Source: Prescottella agglutinans
GTDB taxonomy: Bacteria; Actinomycetota; Actinomycetes; Mycobacteriales; Mycobacteriaceae
Direction of reading: 5' to 3'
Assembly (NCBI RefSeq): GCF_004011865.1
Contig: NZ_RKLP01000012.1
Span: forward strand, 62,001 to 126,000
Length of the DNA stretch: 64,000 bases
Shown here: positions 34,782 through 43,934 of the stretch, in pieces
Numbering within the stretch: the stretch's first letter is position 1
Layout: each line of letters begins with the position of its first letter
The notes under the pieces: generated by a model
Databases searched by the model: none
The model's input: only the letters and a program-made list of their open reading frames with translations
Told to the model about the DNA's origin: nothing
Position numbers and translations under genes: made by a program

Positions 34782-35471
34782 CTACAGTTCGGGGTAGGTG
34801 GTCAGGTCGTCGGCGTCGCTGCGCGGTTCCTCGGGCATCTTGCCGGTGACGAGGAAGATGACCCGGCGCGCGACCTCGACGGTGTGGTCGGCGAAGCGCT
34901 CGTAGAAGCGGCCCAGCAGGGTCACGTCGACGGCGGCGGCGACACCGTGCTGCCACTCGCGGTCCATGAGGACGCTGAACAGGTGCCGGTGCAGGTCGTC
35001 CATCGCGTCGTCTTCTTCGCGGAGCTTGGCGGCACGCTCGGGGTCCCTGGTCTCGAGCACCTCCCTCGCGCCGGCACCGAGCGAGACGGCGATGCGGCCC
35101 ATCTCGGCGAAGTAGCCGTTGACCTCTTCCGGGAGGACGTGGTTGGGGTGGCGGCGGCGCGTGATCTTGGCGACGTGCAGCGCGAGCGCACCCATGCGGT
35201 CGATGTCGGAGACGATCTGGATGCCGCTGACGACGGAGCGCAGGTCGCCCGCGACCGGGGCCTGCAGCGCGAGCAATGCGAACGCCCGCTCCTCGGCGAC
35301 GACGCTGAGCTCGGTGATCTTCTCGTGCTCGCCGATCACTTGCTCGGCCAGCTCGAGATCGGCATGGAGGAGCGACTGGGTGGCCTTTTCCATGGCCGCC
35401 CCGGCCAAGCCCGCCATCTCGCCGAGGAGATCCGCGAGCTCGGTCATCTGTTCGTTGTAAGCGACGCGCAT
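34782..35471 (-). CDS. phoU: PhoU-family phosphate signalling regulator (PhoY-type)
   Basis: 229 residues in two three-helix bundles. Repeated family motif with acidic metal sites: [50 protein letters not shown] in the first and [19 protein letters not shown] at the end of the second. PhoU links Pst transport to the PhoR-PhoP two-component system and silences it when phosphate is plentiful. The start region carries its own PHO box, so it is likely induced by phosphate lack. Confidence 0.95.
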   Translation of the reverse strand: MRVAYNEQMTELADLLGEMAGLAGAAMEKATQSLLHADLELAEQVIGEHEKITELSVVAEERAFALLALQAPVAGDLRSVVSGIQIVSDIDRMGALALHVAKITRRRHPNHVLPEEVNGYFAEMGRIAVSLGAGAREVLETRDPERAAKLREEDDAMDDLHRHLFSVLMDREWQHGVAAAVDVTLLGRFYERFADHTVEVARRVIFLVTGKMPEEPRSDADDLTTYPEL

Positions 35472-35516
35472 GAGGTCACAGCCTACGGCGTGGCGGAAAC
35501 CAAGTCACCACGGTCA

Positions 35517-35534
35517 GGTGAACGGCGGGTGAAT
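35517..35534 (-). promoter_or_regulatory. PHO box upstream of phoU
   Basis: On the minus strand ATTCACC-CGCC-GTTCACC, two 7-bp repeats with an 11-bp period, ending 46 bp before the phoU ATG. A weak third unit follows. Confidence 0.75.
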
Positions 35535-35546
35535 GCCCGGCGCAGT

Positions 35547-37502
35547 TCAGGGCTTCGCGCAAGGATTGTCGGTCGCGTTCGTCACTGCGAGGTCCGCGGG
35601 CAGCTCGACATCCTCGGCCTCACCGATCCGGGCGGAGCTGACGTCGAGTGGCGAACCGGCCACGGCAGGGGCCGTCAGCGTGCGGTCGAATGCGCTGCCG
35701 AGGACCACCTCGACGATGGTGCCGAGCCCGGACGTCTGCTCGAGCACCGCCCCGGGAATCGACGACGCCACGGTCGCGGCCTCCGCCTCGAGCCCGGGGG
35801 AGAACCGCACGATGGTCTGGCTGCTGGTGCCGCTGTAGTTGCCGACGCTGTAGATCTGGAACCCGTAGGCGGCGAACTGGTCGGCGGTGGTGGCGGCCAG
35901 CCCGGACACGCCCGAGCCGTTGGACACTTGCACGCTCACCTCCTCCGGGCTCACCGCGAGCTGGCTCGGTGCCGGCGGCGGGGGCGTCGTCGACGTGTCC
36001 TTCGGGTCGTCGGTCCGCTTCTCGCCCGGCAGGGGCTCGTCGTCGATGATCGCCCGGAAGATGTCCTTGATGTCGTCGAGGCGGGGGATCTCGTTGCCCC
36101 AGTCGTTGGTGCCGGCCGTCGGGACGGTGATGAACGTGACGGCGCCGGCGTCGACGTTGCGAAGCGACTGACCGAGGGTGATCAGCGACTTGGTGTCGAT
36201 GTTCTCGACGAACGTGGACTGGGTGAACGCGTTGATGAAGCTGTTGAGCTTGCCCGGATCGAACAGCACCTTGCTCGACATCGCCTCGCGGAGCAGCGCC
36301 GACAGGAACAACTGCTGCCGTTTGATCCGGCCGTAGTCGCCGTTGCCCTCCGCCTCCACGTGGCGGGCACGCACGTAGTCGAGTGCCTTCTTGCCGTCGA
36401 GGGTCTGGGTGCCGGCGGTCGGCAGGATCGTGCCGAGTTCGCCGTCGACCAGGGGCTGCGGGACGCACACCTCGACGCCACCCACGCCGTTGACCATGCT
36501 CTCGAAGCCGGCGAAGTCCATGCCGACGAAGTGGCGGATCTTCACGCCCGAGATCTTCTGGATGACCTTCACCAGGCACTTCGGTCCGCCCAGCGCATAG
36601 GTGGCGTTGAGCTTGTCGCCGTCGGCGGCCGGATACGTCTCGTCGGTGTAGGTGCCGGTCTGGTTGTCCCAGCCCTGGCACTCGGGGCGCTCCACGTCGA
36701 GGTCTCGCGGGAAGGAGACCGCGACGACGCGGCTCCGGTCGGCGGGTACGTGCACGAGCATGACGGTGTCCGACCGGGCGCCCTCGGCATCCTCGACTGT
36801 GCCCGCCCCGACCGCGCCGGATGCGCCGGCACGCGTGTCGGTGCCGACGATCAGATACGTCTCGTCGCCGGTCTGGCCGCCGGGGTCGATGATGTCGGCG
36901 GAGTCGGTGTCGAGCGCGGCGATCTGCGCGAAGCGGCCCTCGGTCGTACGCAGGTAGCCCCACACGCCGCCGGTCACGACCAGTGCCATCACCGCGATGA
37001 ATGCGACCGTGGAGCGCCCGAGCATCAGCAGCTTGCGGCGTTTGCGGTCCTTGCTGGCCGCCAGTCGGGTCTGGTTGGGGCTGCCGACGGCCTGCGGCGA
37101 CGCGGTGGTCGCCTCTTCCACCCAGTCCGGGTTGCCGGGTTCGTCGTCGTCGTAGTCGTCGTCGTAGCGGTCGTCGGTGACGGCCGGAATGATCTCGGTG
37201 GCCGCGTCGGGCCCGGTCGAGGGTGGCCCGGAAGGCTCGTACCCGTACCTGTAGTCGTACTGAGGCTCGTAGTCGGGCTCGTCCGAGTGTTCGCTCCGGC
37301 CGACCGCGGGCGGCACCGGCCGGCCCATCTTCTGCATCAGTTCGGCGACGGACAGGCGTTCGCTGGTGTCGATGGGCTCGGGTTCGGACTCGTGGCGGCC
37401 GCGTCGTGCCTGTTCCTCGCGGTATCGACGATCGGCTAGCGGGCGCTCCCAGGGGGCTCGGCCGTCCGGCGCGGAGTGGCCGGGATTGCGCTCGTCACCC
37501 AC
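35547..37502 (-). CDS. LytR-CpsA-Psr (LCP) family cell-wall glycopolymer ligase
   Basis: 651 residues. Cytoplasmic, acidic and Pro-rich N-terminus of about 170 residues, a single membrane helix (LLMLGRSTVAFIAVMALVVTGGVWGYL), an LCP catalytic domain (TYLIVGTDTRAG, ARSDTVMLVHVPADRSRVVAVSFPRDLDV, IRHFVGMDFAGFESMVNGVGG, KALDYVRARHVEAEGNGDYGRIKRQQLFLSALL) and a C-terminal LytR_C domain (VSVQVSNGSGVSGLAATTADQF). LCP enzymes attach arabinogalactan or similar polymers to peptidoglycan. Position matches Rv0822c. GTG at 37502 preferred; the frame opens 19 codons upstream. Confidence 0.92.
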   Translation of the reverse strand: MGDERNPGHSAPDGRAPWERPLADRRYREEQARRGRHESEPEPIDTSERLSVAELMQKMGRPVPPAVGRSEHSDEPDYEPQYDYRYGYEPSGPPSTGPDAATEIIPAVTDDRYDDDYDDDEPGNPDWVEEATTASPQAVGSPNQTRLAASKDRKRRKLLMLGRSTVAFIAVMALVVTGGVWGYLRTTEGRFAQIAALDTDSADIIDPGGQTGDETYLIVGTDTRAGASGAVGAGTVEDAEGARSDTVMLVHVPADRSRVVAVSFPRDLDVERPECQGWDNQTGTYTDETYPAADGDKLNATYALGGPKCLVKVIQKISGVKIRHFVGMDFAGFESMVNGVGGVEVCVPQPLVDGELGTILPTAGTQTLDGKKALDYVRARHVEAEGNGDYGRIKRQQLFLSALLREAMSSKVLFDPGKLNSFINAFTQSTFVENIDTKSLITLGQSLRNVDAGAVTFITVPTAGTNDWGNEIPRLDDIKDIFRAIIDDEPLPGEKRTDDPKDTSTTPPPPAPSQLAVSPEEVSVQVSNGSGVSGLAATTADQFAAYGFQIYSVGNYSGTSSQTIVRFSPGLEAEAATVASSIPGAVLEQTSGLGTIVEVVLGSAFDRTLTAPAVAGSPLDVSSARIGEAEDVELPADLAVTNATDNPCAKP

Positions 37503-37641
37503 CGATTGGCCCTGACCTCTCCGCCTCCAAATAAGTACCGTCGCACGACGACGTCGCAATGATACTTATCTGTGACCCTGGCGGCATCAGACTGCGCGCT
37601 GTAGAAGTGTTGTCGCACTTCACGCGGTGACGTGTCGCGGG

Positions 37642-38583
37642 TCACCGTGTGGTGTGCCACCGCTGCGGGTCGCATTCGAGCGCGGCGCGGTCCCAGTCCG
37701 CGTTCCGGGCCTCGGCCTCGTAGGTGGACTGCAGGAAGCGCTGCAGGGTCGCGTCGGGATCGGCGGCCGTTCGGACGGCCTCGTAAGGGAGTAGGAACTG
37801 CCGGAACTCGGCGCTGTAGAACGCCTGTTCGGGCTCGACCGGGTGGGTCGAGAAGCCGTCCGGCTCGGGGTAGGCGTACGCGTAGAAGGCGCCCTCCGTG
37901 CCGCCTCCCGGCCAGAACCCGCAGCTCGACAGCTCGTGCGAGTAGCCCTCGACCATCACCCAGTCGCCGCAGTTCGGGGCGCCGCCCGGGTGCTCGGGCG
38001 CTGTCCGGCCCGAGAAGCGGGTGCAGGCCAGATCGAACGACCCCCAGAAGAAGTGGACCGGGCTGACCTTGCCGATGAAGCGGGACCGGAACTCGTGCAG
38101 GCCGCGGTCGGCCTGGATGAGCTGCTTCCAGAACAGGCTGGCGGCGGACGGGTCGTACGACGCGTGGACGGTGTCCTCGGCGAACGGGATCGCGGTGGCC
38201 ACCTCGTTCGGCGTCGGCTCGATGTGCGTCTCGATGCCCAGTTCGTCGAGGGACTTCATGATCCGCTCGTAGAAGTCGGCGACCGGCATCGGCTCGAGCG
38301 GGAACTCCCGGTGCGCGCCGTTGCTGTCGCGGATCGTCAGTCGGTGGGCGGACAGGTCGAACTCGATGTCGAAGACGCGGGTGCGGTACGGGATCGCCGA
38401 CGTGGTCAGCCCCCGCGCGCTCACGTAGAACGGCACCTGCCACCAGTGGTTGACCAGCGGTGCATGGGCCAGGCGCACCTTCCCGACGACCTGCGTCCAC
38501 ATGTGCAGGGTGTCGCGGGTGGGTTCCCAATCGGCGACCCTCAGCGCGGGCCAGGCGTTCGAATCGGCTGGTGAAGCGGCCAC
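37642..38583 (-). CDS. DUF5996 family protein
   Basis: 313 residues, cytoplasmic by composition. Matches the DUF5996 family from memory: WPALRVADWEPTRDTLHMWTQVVGKVRLA, NHWWQVPFYVSARGLTTSAIPY and HFFWGSFDLACTRFSGR are its conserved stretches. No catalytic site is known. Not part of the M. tuberculosis Rv0822c-Rv0823c order that surrounds it, so it is an insertion in that order. GTG start. Confidence 0.8.
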   Translation of the reverse strand: MAASPADSNAWPALRVADWEPTRDTLHMWTQVVGKVRLAHAPLVNHWWQVPFYVSARGLTTSAIPYRTRVFDIEFDLSAHRLTIRDSNGAHREFPLEPMPVADFYERIMKSLDELGIETHIEPTPNEVATAIPFAEDTVHASYDPSAASLFWKQLIQADRGLHEFRSRFIGKVSPVHFFWGSFDLACTRFSGRTAPEHPGGAPNCGDWVMVEGYSHELSSCGFWPGGGTEGAFYAYAYPEPDGFSTHPVEPEQAFYSAEFRQFLLPYEAVRTAADPDATLQRFLQSTYEAEARNADWDRAALECDPQRWHTTR

Positions 38584-38592
38584 GACGTCTCC

Positions 38593-38632
38593 CTCCGGAA
38601 GAATCCTCGAGGAACTGCAGGCTTCTTCGGAG
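38593..38632 (-). terminator. Hairpin between dus and the DUF5996 gene
   Basis: CTCCGGAAGAA (38593-38603) pairs with TTCTTCGGAG (38623-38632) with one bulged G. Lies after the dus stop on the minus strand. Confidence 0.4.
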
Positions 38633-38661
38633 TCTAGGCGCGGGCCGCGGTGGGCCAGACG

Positions 38662-39804
38662 CTATCCGCCGGAATGCATGATGTCCGCGCCGGCCGGCAC
38701 GAGGGTGTCCTCGGGGTCGTCGAGCCATCCGTCGGGCAGTGCGACCGTGCCCGGCGAGCCCTGGCGGCCGCGCGGGCCCTCGGCGTCCTTGGGGAACGGC
38801 ACCGACGGATCGAGCTGGCCGAGGAAGCCCTCGAGTTCGGCCAGCGACGACACCCGGGCCATGCCGTTGCGCAGTTCGGAACCCGCGGGGAAGCCGCGCA
38901 TGTACCACGCGATGTGCTTGCGCATCTCCCGCATGCCCTTGTCCTCGCCGTGATGGTCGGCGAGGAGGCGGCCGTGCCGCATCATGATCGCGGCGACCTC
39001 GCCGAGATTCGGCGGGACCGGCATCTCGGTGCCGTTGAGGGCGGCGCTGAGCTCGGCGAACAGCCACGGCCGGCCCAGGCACCCGCGTCCGACGACCACG
39101 CCGTCGCAGCCGGTCTCCGACATCATCTTCTCGGCGTCCTCGGCGGCGAAGATGTCGCCGTTGCCGAGCACCGGGATGTCGGTGACGTGCTCCTTGAGGC
39201 GCGCGATCTCGGACCAGTCGGCCTGTCCGGAGTAGCGCTGGGAGGCGGTGCGGCCGTGCAGCGCGACGGCGGCGGCGCCCTCGGCCGCGGCGATGCGTCC
39301 GGCGTCGAGGTGGGTGTGGTGGTCGGCGTCGATGCCGATGCGCATCTTGACGGTGACCGGGATGTCCGTGCCCTCGGTCGCCTTGACCGCGGCGGCGACG
39401 ATCTGCCCGAACAGCCGGCGCTTGTACGGCAGGGCCGACCCGCCGCCCTTGCGGGTGACCTTGGGGACCGGGCAGCCGAAGTTCATGTCGATGTGGTCCG
39501 CGAGGTCCTCGTCGACGATCATCTTCGCGGCGGCGTACGTGACCTCGGGGTCGACGGTGTACAGCTGCAGCGAGCGCGGCGTCTCGGTCGGTCCGAAGGT
39601 GGTCATGTGCATCGTCACCGGGTGGCGCTCGACCAGGGCGCGGGCCGTCACCATCTCGCACACGTACAGGCCCGACGTGCTGCCGGCGCGCTCGAGTTCC
39701 AGTTCGCGGCACAGCGTGCGGAACGCGACGTTCGTGATGCCCGCCATGGGGGCCAGCACGACGGGGCTGCCCAGCTCGAGCGAACCGATGCGAAGGGGTG
39801 ACAT
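38662..39804 (-). CDS. dus: tRNA-dihydrouridine synthase
   Basis: 380 residues, FMN enzyme reducing uridines in tRNA with NADPH. Landmarks: VVLAPMAGITNVAFRTLCRE (FMN site), DHIDMNFGCPVPKVTRKGGGSAL with the catalytic Cys, ALHGRTASQRYSGQADW, and LGNGDIFAAEDAEKMM with GVVVGRGCLGRPWLF. DusB-type. Rv0823c by position. ATG at 39804 is chosen; the frame runs 26 codons upstream through the desA terminator and is not coding there. Confidence 0.95.
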   Translation of the reverse strand: MSPLRIGSLELGSPVVLAPMAGITNVAFRTLCRELELERAGSTSGLYVCEMVTARALVERHPVTMHMTTFGPTETPRSLQLYTVDPEVTYAAAKMIVDEDLADHIDMNFGCPVPKVTRKGGGSALPYKRRLFGQIVAAAVKATEGTDIPVTVKMRIGIDADHHTHLDAGRIAAAEGAAAVALHGRTASQRYSGQADWSEIARLKEHVTDIPVLGNGDIFAAEDAEKMMSETGCDGVVVGRGCLGRPWLFAELSAALNGTEMPVPPNLGEVAAIMMRHGRLLADHHGEDKGMREMRKHIAWYMRGFPAGSELRNGMARVSSLAELEGFLGQLDPSVPFPKDAEGPRGRQGSPGTVALPDGWLDDPEDTLVPAGADIMHSGG

Positions 39805-39837
39805 GAAGACCTCGGGATAATTCTTCGGGAGAAAAGA

Positions 39838-39871
39838 CTGTGCCCGGTACCGAATCCGGTACCGGGCACAG
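39838..39871 (-). terminator. Terminator of desA
   Basis: 39838-39852 and 39857-39871 form a perfect 15-bp stem with AATC loop. On the minus strand it is followed by TCTTTTCTCCC, a partial T-tract. Confidence 0.85.
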
Positions 39872-39901
39872 GATAGCCGCAACGGGCCAGGTGGTGACCC
39901 G

Positions 39902-40855
39902 TCAGGAGGCCTTCTCGGCGCGCGCGGCGTCCCGCGCGAGCGCGCGGTCGCGCATCTCCTCGAACTTGGTGGCCTGCTTCTCGAGGGTCTCGAGGAAGGC
40001 CGCGAGCTCCTCGCGGGTGTCCTCGCCGCGGGCGGTGAAGTCGGTGCGGTCGAAGACGTTCCACTTGCGCAGCACCGGCATCACCACCTCTTCGAGGTGC
40101 TGGCGCAGGTCGTAGATGCCGTGCTTGGCCATCAGCACACCGTTGCGCCGGAAGTTCGGCATCCCGGCGCCGGGCATCTCGAAGTTCTTGATGATGTCGG
40201 TCACGGCCTTGAGCGTCTGGTCCGGCGCGATGTCCATCGCGGCGCCGCAGATGTTCCGGTAGAAGATCATGTGCAGGTTCTCGTCGGCGGCGATGCGCTG
40301 GAGCATCTTGTCGGCGATCGGGTCCTGGCACGCCTTGCCGGTGTTGCGGTGCGAGACGCGGGTCGCGAGTTCCTGGAACGTCACGTACGACACGGAGTGC
40401 AGCAGGCCGACGCTGTCGCCGGCGGGGGAGCTGTAGCCGTTCGTCATGTGGATCATGCGGGCGTTCTCGAGTTCGACCGGGTCGACGCCGCGGGTGACGA
40501 CGAGGTAGTCGCGCATCACGATGCCGTGGCGGTTCTCCTCGGCCGTCCAGCGGCCCACCCAGGTGCCCCACGCGCCGTCGCGGGAGAAGTTCTCGGCGAT
40601 CTCCCGGTGGTACGACGGCAGGTTGTCCTCCGTGAGGAGGTTGGTGATCATCGCGGCCTTCGCGACCTCGTCGAGCCGGGACTGCTCGGGATCCCAGTCC
40701 TCTCCGCCCATCGCGGCGAAGTTGCGGCCCTCGTCCCACGGGACGTAGTCGTGCGGATGCCAGTCCTTGGCCATGGAGAGATGTCGGTTCACGTTCTCTT
40801 CCGCAACAGGCTGCAACTCCTGCAGCAGCTCGAGCTGAGTGAGATCCCTCGACAT
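39902..40855 (-). CDS. desA: Acyl-ACP desaturase (DesA1-type)
   Basis: 317 residues, soluble di-iron desaturase family. Iron ligands in the two characteristic helices: WTAEENRHGIVMRDYL (EExxH) and AADENLHMIFYRN (second ExxH). In mycobacteria DesA1/DesA2 introduce the double bond of meromycolates or other long acyl-ACPs. Rv0824c by position, completing the conserved block. ATG start. A perfect dyad at 40923-40942 lies over the likely promoter. Strong hairpin after the gene. Confidence 0.94.
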   Translation of the reverse strand: MSRDLTQLELLQELQPVAEENVNRHLSMAKDWHPHDYVPWDEGRNFAAMGGEDWDPEQSRLDEVAKAAMITNLLTEDNLPSYHREIAENFSRDGAWGTWVGRWTAEENRHGIVMRDYLVVTRGVDPVELENARMIHMTNGYSSPAGDSVGLLHSVSYVTFQELATRVSHRNTGKACQDPIADKMLQRIAADENLHMIFYRNICGAAMDIAPDQTLKAVTDIIKNFEMPGAGMPNFRRNGVLMAKHGIYDLRQHLEEVVMPVLRKWNVFDRTDFTARGEDTREELAAFLETLEKQATKFEEMRDRALARDAARAEKAS

Positions 40856-40922
40856 CGGTTTCTGCCTCCATGAAAGTCGGTGACGCTGAATGACGTTGAC
40901 GTGCGCTTCAGACCGTGCTGCG

Positions 40923-40942
40923 AACCTACGCTACCGTAGGTT
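40923..40942. promoter_or_regulatory. Perfect operator-like dyad upstream of desA
   Basis: AACCTACG-CTAC-CGTAGGTT, 8-bp arms, 68 bp before the desA ATG. A TAGCGT hexamer on the minus strand lies inside it and could be the -10. TetR-type repressor MadR is reported to control desA1/desA2 in mycobacteria; whether this is its site I cannot verify. Confidence 0.65.
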
Positions 40943-41054
40943 TGCAGATCGAGGGGAGGCTTCGGCTCGTGCCGCCGCCACAGGTCCCCCCGGTCCCCGC
41001 CCGTCCGCGGGCCCGGCTGCTGTGGTGGGAACACCGCGCCGAGTGTGGCGGACG

Positions 41055-41972
41055 TTACACGTCGGTGACCTTCGTGGGAGCTGTTTCCCCAGGTTTGTCC
41101 TGCTGTGAATCGGCTGTGAATGTGAGGAAGCGCTCGGCGGCGGCCGGCAGTTCCCGGCCGCGCGCCCAGACGAGGCCGATGTCGCGTCCGGCCCCGCGTA
41201 GCGGGACGAGCGTCACACCGTCGGGCCACCCGTGCGGTTCCTGCCAGGGCATCACCGCCACACCCAGCGACGCGGACACCAGGCCGCCGATCGTGGCCAG
41301 TTCGCTGGACTCGAAGACGACGTTCGGTACGAAGCCCGCCTCGGCGCACAGTTCGTCGAAGATGCGACGCATCCCGTAGTCCTCGTGCATGACGATGAAC
41401 GACTCGTCGGCGGCGGCCGCGAGGTCGAGCGACGTTCCGTCGCCGAGCGGGTGTCCGGTCGGGAGGGCGAGCGCGAGCCGCTGGTGCGTGATCGGCGCCC
41501 ACCGGACCAGCGGGGTGCGGGGCCGCGGGGAGACGAACGCGAGGTCGTCGCGGCCGTCGACGACGCGATCGACGAGGGCCTGTGCGGCGTCCTGGTACAG
41601 CGTGAACGACACCCGCGGCCGCTGCTCCCGATAGGCGCGCAGGACCTGCGGAATCAGCCAGGTCCCGAACGAGTGCAGGAAGCTCAGCCGCACCGTCCCG
41701 CGGTCGGGGCTGTCGAACGACGCGATCTCGTGCTGCGCGGCGGACAGTTCCGCCGCCGCGCGCCGTGCGTGCTCGAGGAGCACCCGGCCGCGGTCGTTGA
41801 GTTCGAGGCGCCGGCCGTGCCGGTCGAACAGGTCGGCGCCCAGGTCGCGTTCGAGCCGGGCCAGTCGGCGCGACAGCGTCGGCTGGGAGATGCGCAGCAT
41901 GTCCGACGCGGCGGTGACCTGCTCGGTCTCGGCGAGCGCGATGAACCACCGCAGGCCGTCGATCAATTCCAC
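41055..41972 (-). CDS. LysR-family transcriptional regulator
   Basis: 305 residues. N-terminal winged helix (LRWFIALAETEQVTAASDMLRISQPTLSRRLARLERDLGADLFDRHGRRLELNDRG) and a type 2 periplasmic-binding-like effector domain. Divergent from an MFS exporter gene with 105 bp between starts, the usual layout when a LysR protein controls its neighbour. The GTG start is the first codon of the helix-turn-helix domain. Effector unknown. Confidence 0.92.
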   Translation of the reverse strand: MELIDGLRWFIALAETEQVTAASDMLRISQPTLSRRLARLERDLGADLFDRHGRRLELNDRGRVLLEHARRAAAELSAAQHEIASFDSPDRGTVRLSFLHSFGTWLIPQVLRAYREQRPRVSFTLYQDAAQALVDRVVDGRDDLAFVSPRPRTPLVRWAPITHQRLALALPTGHPLGDGTSLDLAAAADESFIVMHEDYGMRRIFDELCAEAGFVPNVVFESSELATIGGLVSASLGVAVMPWQEPHGWPDGVTLVPLRGAGRDIGLVWARGRELPAAAERFLTFTADSQQDKPGETAPTKVTDV

Positions 41973-42007
41973 TCCACCAGCTTATGCGCGCAACGCATCA
42001 ACAGCTG

Positions 42008-42019
42008 TGCATGAATGCA
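42008..42019. promoter_or_regulatory. Short palindrome in the LysR/MFS divergent region
   Basis: TGCAT-GA-ATGCA, 5-bp arms, between the two starts; possible part of a LysR site, though such sites are usually T-N11-A. Confidence 0.35.
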
Positions 42020-42077
42020 TTTCCTTTGTGCTCGGGGGCTCGTCAGGATGGCTGACGGAGGCAGTGGAGGTGGTGGC

Positions 42078-43358
42078 ATGAATCGCGGAGTCGTGGATCG
42101 CGCGGATGAGGCGATCGACTGCCGGACCACCCGGGGTTCGCGCGAGTACCGCACCATCACCGTCGCGCTGTTCGCGGCAGGACTCACGACGTTCGTCTCG
42201 ATGTACTCGGCGCAGGCCCTGCTGCCGGCGCTGACCGAGTCGTTCGGGGTGGCGCCGGCCGTCGCGGCGCTCTCGGTGTCGGTGACGACCGGACTGGTGG
42301 CGGTCGCGATCATCCCGGCGAGTGTGCTGTCGGAGCGCTACGGCCGAACCCGCGTGATGGTGACGTCCGCGGCGGTGTCCAGCGTGCTCGGTGTCCTGCT
42401 CCCGTTGAGCCCGAACATCGGCGTGCTACTGGTCGGGCGGGCGCTGCAGGGCATCGCGCTCGCCGGCATCCCGGCGGTCGCGATGGCGTACCTCGCCGAG
42501 GAGATCCATTCCCGCGACCTCGGCTCCGCGATGGGCCGCTACGTCGCGGGCACGACGATCGGGGGACTGATCGGCAGGCTCGTCCCGTCGACGGTCCTCG
42601 ACGTCGCCTCGTGGCGCTGGGCGATGGAGGCCGCGTCGATCCTGGCGCTGGTGCTCGCGGTGGTGATGACGCGCACGCTCCCGCCCTCGCGCAACTTCCG
42701 GCCGCAACGCGTGCACCCGCGCATCGTCCTCGCCAATCTCGCCGGGCACCTGCGGAACCCGGCCCTCGCGATGCTCTTCGCACTGGGCTTCCTGCTGATG
42801 GGCGGATTCGTCTCCGCCTACAACTTCCTCGGCTTCCGCCTCCTCGACGCCCCGTTCTCGCTGCCCGAGGCACTGGTGGGGCTGGTGTTCCTGATGTACC
42901 TCGCCGGCACCTACACCTCGGCTGCGGCAGGATCCGCCGCCGACCGGTTCGGCCGGCCGGTGGTGCTCCTCGGCGCGGTGACGACGATGGCGCTCGGGCT
43001 GGCGATCACACTGGCCCCGCTGCTGCCGCTCGTGCTGCTCGGCATGCTGCTCTTCACCGGCGGGTTCTTCGCCGCGCACTCGGTCGCCAGCGGATGGGTG
43101 GGTCGCCTGGCGACCGATCACCGGGCCGAGGCGTCGGCGATGTACCTGTTCGCGTACTACCTCGGGTCGAGTGTCGCGGGCGCGTGCGCCGGTGTCGCCT
43201 ACGCCTCAGGCGGGTGGCCGGCGACGGCCGCCTTCATCGGCGTGCTGTTGGTGGTTGCTCTCCTCGCGGCGGCGTGGCTGTTCGGCAAGTCGCGCCACCC
43301 CGATCGGATCCCTTCTCATCTGCACGAGGGTCGCCGCCGCGGCCAGCAGCAGACATGA
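42078..43358 (+). CDS. MFS exporter (DHA1 type)
   Basis: 426 residues, about twelve membrane helices. The MFS loop motif ASVLSERYGRTRVMV after helix 2 and RALQGIALAGIPAVAMAYLAEE in helix 4-5 fit the DHA1 drug/arabinose-efflux group (YnfM/YdhP-like). Probably exports a small toxic compound; not identifiable further. ATG at 42078 is preceded by GTGGAGGTGG; the frame is open 21 codons further upstream. Probable target of the divergent LysR protein. Its last 153 bp overlap the convergent gene. Confidence 0.88.
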   Translation: MNRGVVDRADEAIDCRTTRGSREYRTITVALFAAGLTTFVSMYSAQALLPALTESFGVAPAVAALSVSVTTGLVAVAIIPASVLSERYGRTRVMVTSAAVSSVLGVLLPLSPNIGVLLVGRALQGIALAGIPAVAMAYLAEEIHSRDLGSAMGRYVAGTTIGGLIGRLVPSTVLDVASWRWAMEAASILALVLAVVMTRTLPPSRNFRPQRVHPRIVLANLAGHLRNPALAMLFALGFLLMGGFVSAYNFLGFRLLDAPFSLPEALVGLVFLMYLAGTYTSAAAGSAADRFGRPVVLLGAVTTMALGLAITLAPLLPLVLLGMLLFTGGFFAAHSVASGWVGRLATDHRAEASAMYLFAYYLGSSVAGACAGVAYASGGWPATAAFIGVLLVVALLAAAWLFGKSRHPDRIPSHLHEGRRRGQQQT

Positions 43359-43853
43359 CCCCGCTCCGGCGCCGGTGACGGTGCTCGGTGCGACGTCGGT
43401 GGTGAGACCGACGATCAGCCCCACGCCGGCGACGGCGGTGACAGCCGAGGCGAGCGGCACGAGCCACAGGTCGGGGAAGAGGCCGGCGAGGGGCAGGAAG
43501 TGCAATCCCACACCGGCACATATCCACACCGCGGTCCAGTCCGTCAGCCCGGCGGCGGCAAGGATCACCGAACCGACCGCCAGCACTGCGAATTCGGCCG
43601 CCACGATCGTGTTGTAGCGCCGGCGCATCTCCGGGTCTGCCATCGGAGTGCGCTCACCCCGGCTGCGGATCACGGTGGCGATTCCCGCCACGACGACGAG
43701 TGCCGCCCCGGCCTGTCCGACATGCAGAATCCAGGTGAGCCACGGCGCCGCCTGGGCCGTGCCCCAACCGAACCACGCGAGCGCGAAGAATCCCTCGATG
43801 ACCGCGGTGATGCCGCGAGTGCGGTTGTTGGTGGGCTCCGGTGACCGCGTCAT
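43206..43853 (-). CDS. Hypothetical multi-pass membrane protein, long 3' overlap
   Basis: 215 residues, not recognised. Six or so hydrophobic segments (ITAVIEGFFALAWFGWG, ILHVGQAGAALVVVAGIATVI, FAVLAVGSVILAAAGL, AVWICAGVGLHFLPLAGLF, ASAVTAVAGVGLIVGLTTDVA, AGAGSCLLLAAAATLVQM) and a polar tail. The tail (about 50 codons) is antisense to the end of the MFS gene, an unusually long convergent overlap; a C-terminal frameshift or a natural run-on are both possible. Divergent from the YjbR gene. Confidence 0.65.
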   Translation of the reverse strand: MTRSPEPTNNRTRGITAVIEGFFALAWFGWGTAQAAPWLTWILHVGQAGAALVVVAGIATVIRSRGERTPMADPEMRRRYNTIVAAEFAVLAVGSVILAAAGLTDWTAVWICAGVGLHFLPLAGLFPDLWLVPLASAVTAVAGVGLIVGLTTDVAPSTVTGAGAGSCLLLAAAATLVQMRRDPIGVARLAEQPRRREESNHQQHADEGGRRRPPA

Positions 43854-43934
43854 CGCGCAATTCAAACATCGAAGTTCGCCATCGGCTCGCCGAAAGTCTT
43901 GCGGCCGTGGAAGTCGGATGCACACAATCGCGCC

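Noticed and set aside
34563-37439. 958-codon plus-strand frame across phoU and the LCP gene
   Set aside because: Antisense shadow of two clearly recognised genes; no domain seen.
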